Positions 33,738 through 37,257 of a DNA stretch of 37,257 nucleotides are shown here, piece by piece. Below the pieces are notes generated by a model. The model ran no database searches. It worked only from the letters and a program-made list of their open reading frames with translations, and was not told where the DNA came from. This DNA is from an uncultured Thermomicrobiales bacterium (GTDB lineage Bacteria > Chloroflexota > Chloroflexia > Thermomicrobiales > UBA6265), in contig CADCWF010000078.1 of the NCBI GenBank assembly GCA_902806345.1, positions 1 to 37,257 of the forward strand, in the 5' to 3' direction. A program made the position numbers and the translations under genes. The first letter of the stretch is position 1. Each line of letters begins with the position of its first letter.

Positions 33738-34096
33738 AGATCGCGTACGTGTTCGCCACCCCCAGCGCCGCGGCCTACAAGCTGGGGACGATGATCCTGC
33801 CCCAGCTCGAGTCGGGATCCCACGGCGTCGAGGTCGTCGGCATGTTCTTTTTTGACGACAACACCTTCTTCCTCCGGGCTGGCGATCCCCTCGGCGAGCG
33901 GCTCGGAACGATCGCCCGGGAGCGCGGCATGCTGCTCATGCTGTGCGACCAGTGCGCGGCCGCCCGCGGACTTGCTGATCTGACGGATGGGGTCTACACG
34001 GAACGCGATGTCGTGGGCGACGTCCGGGTCGGCTGCTTCCCGGACCTCTATGGCGCCCTCGCCGGGAATCCCCCCGACCAGGTCGTCACCCTCTAG
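33734..34096 (+). CDS. DsrE-family small protein
   Basis: Encodes 120 residues. The MKIAYVFATPSAAAYKLGTMIL start, the EVVGMFFFDDNTFFLRAGD strand and loop, and LLMLCDQCAAARGL with a C-x-x-C pair match the DsrE/DsrF-like fold, whose members bind or relay sulfur. It overlaps the permease stop by 4 bases (ATGA), so it belongs to the metal transporter operon. Such a partner is not standard for ZnuBC or MntBC systems. Whether it handles persulfide, binds metal through its cysteines or senses redox state is unknown. It is the last gene before an intergenic region with short repeats. Confidence 0.72.
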   Translation: MKIAYVFATPSAAAYKLGTMILPQLESGSHGVEVVGMFFFDDNTFFLRAGDPLGERLGTIARERGMLLMLCDQCAAARGLADLTDGVYTERDVVGDVRVGCFPDLYGALAGNPPDQVVTL

Positions 34097-34153
34097 CGGG
34101 TCTGTCATCAGCGATAGCGGTGCGGGTTCAGCTCGTCTCCAAGCCGTCATAAC

Positions 34154-34217
34154 TCGCGCTGGTATCGGCTGATTGCGTCGGTAGCGGTGGATTCGCGCTG
34201 GTACGCCGTTTGCGTCG
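34154..34217 (+). repeat. imperfect direct repeat upstream of the ferritin-like gene
   Basis: TCGCGCTGGTA occurs at 34154-34164 and again at 34193-34203, and TGCGTCG follows each copy (34174-34180 and 34211-34217). Two copies of an approximately 27-base unit with about 39-base spacing. Possible regulator sites. Confidence 0.4.
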
Positions 34218-34269
34218 CCCGCGTCCGAGGGCGCTTGACGCCGCGGACGTGAAGAGGAGATTGAGCAAG

Positions 34270-34872
34270 ATGGCCGAAGAAAAGAGCAGGAACACGATCG
34301 CCGATTACGTGGGCGACATGGTGGCACTTGAGGACCACATCGAGGAGGCGCTCGACCACCAGCTCGAGTTGACAAAGGACAGCCCGGTCGCGGCCGGCGT
34401 GGTCCAGCAGTTCCACGACATGGTCAAGCGCAACCGGGACGAACTGAAGCAGCACCAGCAGCAGGTCGGCACCACCGCCGGTAACCCGATCATCGACGTC
34501 GGCAGCACGCTCCTTGGCAAGGCGGCCGGGCTGATCGACAAGGTCCGCACCGAGGGCATCTCGAAGGCGCTACGCGACGACTACACCGCCTTCAACCACG
34601 TCTGCATCGGCTACACGATGCTCAACGTCACGGCGCTCGCCCTCGGCGACAGGGCGACGGCCCAACTCTCCGCTCGCCACCTCGAGGACTACGCCGGGGC
34701 CGTGCAGAAGATCAACCACGTGATAAGCGACGTTGTGATCGAGGAGCTCCGCAAGGACGACCACACCATCGTCAATGCCAACGCCGCCCAGGACAACCGC
34801 AAGGTTGTCGACCGGGCCTGGCAGGAGTCGAAGGACGACAGCACCTCGACGATGAGCGGGTCGGCGCTCTAG
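34270..34872 (+). CDS. ferritin-like four-helix-bundle protein (DUF892-like)
   Basis: Encodes 200 residues, all predicted helical. The N-terminal helix DYVGDMVALEDHIEEALDHQLEL, the following QQFHDMVKRNRDELKQHQQQ, and YTAFNHVCIGYTMLNVTALALGD with ARHLEDYAGAVQKINHV form the four long helices expected of a ferritin-like bundle. They carry acidic and histidine residues (E21, H23, E26, H30) that could bind a di-metal site. I see similarity to DUF892/YciE-type stress proteins, but not a secure family assignment. The ATG at 34270 follows GAGGAG at 11 bases. The repeat-bearing upstream region suggests own regulation. A strong terminator follows at 34898-34947. Confidence 0.6.
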   Translation: MAEEKSRNTIADYVGDMVALEDHIEEALDHQLELTKDSPVAAGVVQQFHDMVKRNRDELKQHQQQVGTTAGNPIIDVGSTLLGKAAGLIDKVRTEGISKALRDDYTAFNHVCIGYTMLNVTALALGDRATAQLSARHLEDYAGAVQKINHVISDVVIEELRKDDHTIVNANAAQDNRKVVDRAWQESKDDSTSTMSGSAL

Positions 34873-34897
34873 GTTGGACTGAAGGGAACCATCGCAC

Positions 34898-34947
34898 AAG
34901 ACCGGACGGGGCCGGGGGACGATCGTCCCCCGGCCCCGTCCGGTCTT
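34898..34947 (+). terminator. 50-bp perfect palindrome, very stable hairpin
   Basis: Arms 34898-34920 and 34925-34947 (23 bp, from AAGACCGGACGGGG to CCCCGTCCGGTCTT) around GATC, itself self-complementary, so the whole 50 bp is one palindrome. It lies 26 bases after the ferritin-like stop. It is probably a strong terminator for that gene, though no T-run follows at once. A weaker hairpin with TTTT lies just after, at 34951-34980. Confidence 0.7.
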
Positions 34948-35027
34948 CTAGCGAACCGCGCGGACGCGGGCGGTTTTCGCCACTGCGTCGAACCGACATC
35001 CGGGCAAGCGGAGGGTCAGGTTCGCGC

Positions 35028-35033
35028 TATCCT
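35028..35033 (+). promoter_or_regulatory. -10 box upstream of the LDH2 gene
   Basis: TATCCT, preceded by GC, 30 bases before the ATG at 35063. No clear -35 at 17 bases. Confidence 0.35.
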
Positions 35034-35062
35034 GCCGGTACGGCGAGTCACCGGAGGAGCGG

Positions 35063-36151
35063 ATGGCGGAGGGCGTCGGGGTCCAGACGGCACGCTTTGA
35101 TTCGAGCGAACTCACCCGGTTTACGGCTGCCGTTCTGGAGCGGGTCGGGGTCCCACCGATCCGGGCCGCTCGCGCGGCCACAACGTTGGCCCTGGCGGAC
35201 ACGCGAGGGGTCAGCTCTCACGGTGTGGCCCGACTGGGATACTACGTCTCGCACATCCAACAGGGCACCATCGACCCGGCGTCCTCGCTCAAGGTCGTGC
35301 GCGAGACCACATCCACCGTAGTCTTCGACGCCCACGATGGACTCGGCATCTCCCTCGCCCCCGAGGCGATGGACGCCTGCATTGTCCGCGCCGAGACCGC
35401 CGGCGTCGGGTTCTGCACCGTCCGCCACTCGAGCCATTTTGGCATCGGCGCCGCCTACGTCCTCCCGGCCGCCCGCCGCGGCTTGGGCGCGCTGGCGATG
35501 ACGAACGCGGGACCGTTGGTTGTCCCCGCCGGCGGCGGTAGCGCCATGCTGGGCACGAACCCGATCGCGTTCGCCGTTCCCGTCGGTGACGGTGAGCCGC
35601 CCCTGGTCCTCGACATGGCGACCAGCACGGTCGCCTGGGGCAAGATCGAGATTGCCCGCCGCGCCGGCAAGGCAATCCCGTCTGGGTGGGCCCTCGACGA
35701 ACAGGGATTGGCGACGACCGACCCGTTCGCCGCCCGTTGGCTCACCCCCCTCGGCGGCGACCACGACGGCGGCGGCCACAAGGGGTACGGGCTGGCGACG
35801 GTCGTCGACGTACTCTGCGGCCCCCTGGCCGGATCGCTCTGGGGGACCCACCTTGCCAGCGTCCAGCGACCGGGCTCGCGCCCCGGTCTCGGCCACTGCT
35901 TCCTCGCCTGGAGAATCGATGCCTTCCGCGACCCCCAGGAGTTCGGTCACGACCTCCGGCAACTTCTCGCGGAACTCCGGTCCGCCCCGGCTGCGGTCGG
36001 TAGCCGGGGGGTGCTCGCACCGGGCGACCCGGAGATCGAGGCCGAAGCCCACCACGAGGTAGCCGGTATCGCCCTCGATGCCCAGGTCGTCATCGACCTT
36101 CAGCGCCTTGCCGACCACCTCAGCGTGTCACCACCTCAACCGAGGCCGTGA
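35063..36151 (+). CDS. malate/L-lactate dehydrogenase-family (LDH2) oxidoreductase
   Basis: NAD(P)H-dependent oxidoreductase of the LDH2/MDH2 (YlbC, ComC, AllD) family, 362 residues. Visible motifs are TRGVSSHGVARL with His53, a catalytic-type RHSSHFGIG (His122, His125), AMTNAGPLVVP, GTNPIAFAVP, LDMATSTVAWGKIEIARRAGK and GGHKGYGLATVVDVL. The start has GGAGGAG at 5 bases. Substrates across the family range from malate, lactate and sulfolactate to ureidoglycolate. Context gives no clear clue: a ferritin-like gene upstream and an HDAC-like gene converging downstream. The presence of LarC 7 kb away is suggestive of lactate metabolism but not evidence. Confidence 0.9.
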   Translation: MAEGVGVQTARFDSSELTRFTAAVLERVGVPPIRAARAATTLALADTRGVSSHGVARLGYYVSHIQQGTIDPASSLKVVRETTSTVVFDAHDGLGISLAPEAMDACIVRAETAGVGFCTVRHSSHFGIGAAYVLPAARRGLGALAMTNAGPLVVPAGGGSAMLGTNPIAFAVPVGDGEPPLVLDMATSTVAWGKIEIARRAGKAIPSGWALDEQGLATTDPFAARWLTPLGGDHDGGGHKGYGLATVVDVLCGPLAGSLWGTHLASVQRPGSRPGLGHCFLAWRIDAFRDPQEFGHDLRQLLAELRSAPAAVGSRGVLAPGDPEIEAEAHHEVAGIALDAQVVIDLQRLADHLSVSPPQPRP

Positions 36152-36273
36152 CTGATCGAATCCGGAGCGAACGCTGGCGAAATCGGGCTCCCCACTCTCG
36201 CGCTCGCGTACCAACCTTTCGAGCGCTCTTACCTTCACGGCACGGGGCTGTGAGAGCGCAATTCTAGGTCTGC

Positions 36274-37257
36274 CTACAGGGGCCAGTATCCGCGCTGTAC
36301 GGCGATGGCGTCATCGAGGGCTTGTTGGCAATCGAGCCCGACGAAGCGAGAGGATGGGAGGTTCTCGGCGCGGGCCCGATAGGGATCCCCGACGGATTTA
36401 AGCTGATTGGATGCGTCCGAAACCAGCACCTCCGCCACGGCTGCCGAACAGTAGGGTGCGTAGGGGGCCGCATGGCCCCCCTCCTCCGACACCATGAGCC
36501 GCCCCTCGCAGCATCCCTCGGCCAGCGCAACCATCACCCCGGTCATCGCCCGGTACCGTTCGACCGTCACCGCCATCCGCGCCAGCAGGTCCAGGTCACT
36601 GGCATCAGGTCCGGCCAACACGACGATCAGATTCGGGTCGAACACTCGTACGATCGGCGTCACCACCCGCTCGAACACCGCCGCATAGCCGGCGTTTCCG
36701 GTCCCTCCCGGCAGCGGGATGTTGACCGGGTACCCCTCGCCGGCCCCCTCCCCGACCGCATCGACCACTCCCCACACTATCGGAAAGAGATTGTCCTGGT
36801 GGAGCAAGACGCAGAGGACGGAGCCGTCCTGCCAGCACGGGTCCTGGGTGCCGTTGCCATGATGGACACCCGAGCCCAGGATGAGGATTCGACCCAGGCT
36901 ATGGTGATTCTGCGCGTGGCGGACGGCGACGAGCGCGTTGTTGTAGACGCAGAACCCCATCCCGAGATCGGCCACCGCATGGTGGCCCGGTGGGCGGACC
37001 AGGGCACAGACGCGCCGCAGGTCGCGGGCGACGACCGCGTCGACGGCGACCATCGTGCCGCCAGCGGCCAGTCGAGCAACCCGATCCCCGCCGCGCCCGA
37101 TCGACGCGCCCTCACCGGTGTCCCCGCCCTTGTCGCCCGAGAGTTCGGCCCCCTGGTCGAGATACCCGCGGGGGTGGCGGGCGAGCAGCGTGTCGTCGCT
37201 GGCGACGGACGGCTTGACGCGCTCCATCAGGTCTGCGTTGCCGGAGAGGGCGATCAG
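36274..37257 (-). CDS. histone-deacetylase-family protein, N terminus cut by window edge, divergent active site
   Basis: Class II HDAC / acetylpolyamine-amidohydrolase fold, at least 317 residues. The minus-strand frame stays open from an ATG at 37227 to the window end, and the usual N-terminal HPERP-type segment is missing, so the gene is probably partial. RPPGHHA, FCVYNNALVAVRHA, VHHGNGTQDP, ISLHQ-like LLHQDNLFP, GEGAGEGYPVNIPLPGGTG and the LAGPDAS region match the family. Key residues differ. The usual DWDVHHG is GSGVHHG (zinc-ligand Asp replaced by Gly, codons at 36868-36876). The GFDA motif is GPDA. The catalytic-Tyr position EGGY is EGGH (His codon at 36472-36474). Zinc binding and deacetylation are doubtful. 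Confidence 0.85.
   Translation of the reverse strand: MIALSGNADLMERVKPSVASDDTLLARHPRGYLDQGAELSGDKGGDTGEGASIGRGGDRVARLAAGGTMVAVDAVVARDLRRVCALVRPPGHHAVADLGMGFCVYNNALVAVRHAQNHHSLGRILILGSGVHHGNGTQDPCWQDGSVLCVLLHQDNLFPIVWGVVDAVGEGAGEGYPVNIPLPGGTGNAGYAAVFERVVTPIVRVFDPNLIVVLAGPDASDLDLLARMAVTVERYRAMTGVMVALAEGCCEGRLMVSEEGGHAAPYAPYCSAAVAEVLVSDASNQLKSVGDPYRARAENLPSSRFVGLDCQQALDDAIAVQRGYWPL

Noticed and set aside
1..37257. tRNA, rRNA, insertion sequences, phage or toxin-antitoxin genes
   Set aside because: I looked for acceptor-stem and T-arm patterns, transposase or integrase motifs and flanking inverted repeats and saw none. A tRNA-specific program would be needed to exclude short tRNAs formally.

Overview
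The window is high-GC, densely packed bacterial chromosome with about thirty genes. It has no rRNA, tRNA, CRISPR array, transposase or phage gene that I can see. Gene content and style (twin-arginine solute-binding proteins, a B-box-like zinc/membrane protein, Uma2, LarC, LDH2-type dehydrogenase, polyamine-type ABC operon, cysteine-rich Tat protein) suggest a Chloroflexota bacterium, probably Thermomicrobia/Sphaerobacter-like. That placement is an inference from gene style, not a phylogenetic result.

Layout. 1-1.7 kb: a Tat-signal solute-binding protein (minus) and a small acidic protein (plus) with back-to-back promoters. 1.9-8.2 kb: polyphosphate kinase with a small DUF3562-like partner, a YccF membrane protein, FtsH and a small unknown protein. 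8.4-12.8 kb: an exported SH3-repeat protein, a DAO-type FAD oxidoreductase, RsgA, and a secreted protein built from six 10-cysteine repeats. 13.0-15.9 kb: a minus-strand operon of DinB-like protein, FAD amine-oxidase-like enzyme, lipoate-ligase accessory subunit and lipoate-ligase catalytic subunit. 15.9-20.1 kb: a VOC protein, an APH-type kinase overlapping an enolase paralogue with altered active-site residues, and Uma2. 20.2-26.8 kb: a minus-strand cluster of DDAH-like amidinohydrolase, PotD/B/C/A-type transporter (PotB frameshifted) and M20 peptidase. 27.0-31.1 kb: LarC, a zinc-ribbon membrane protein and a DUF2207 protein. 31.3-34.1 kb: a Fur-family regulator, a metal ABC ATPase and permease, and a DsrE-like protein, with a dyad operator over the transporter promoter. 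34.3-37.3 kb: a ferritin-like bundle protein, a 50-bp perfect palindrome, an LDH2 dehydrogenase, and a histone-deacetylase-family protein cut by the right edge.

How the genes work together. The clearest functional units are: polyamine/arginine-type uptake and breakdown (DDAH, PotABCD, M20); metal uptake under a Zur-like regulator; a bipartite lipoate ligase as known from Thermoplasma; and a translationally coupled kinase plus divergent enolase of unknown substrate. The points most worth a second look are the six-repeat 60-cysteine Tat protein, the enolase paralogue with His to Ala and Glu to Asp changes, the HDAC-family protein lacking a zinc ligand, the palindrome in the rsgA 5' end, and the 1-nt frameshift in the PotB-type permease.
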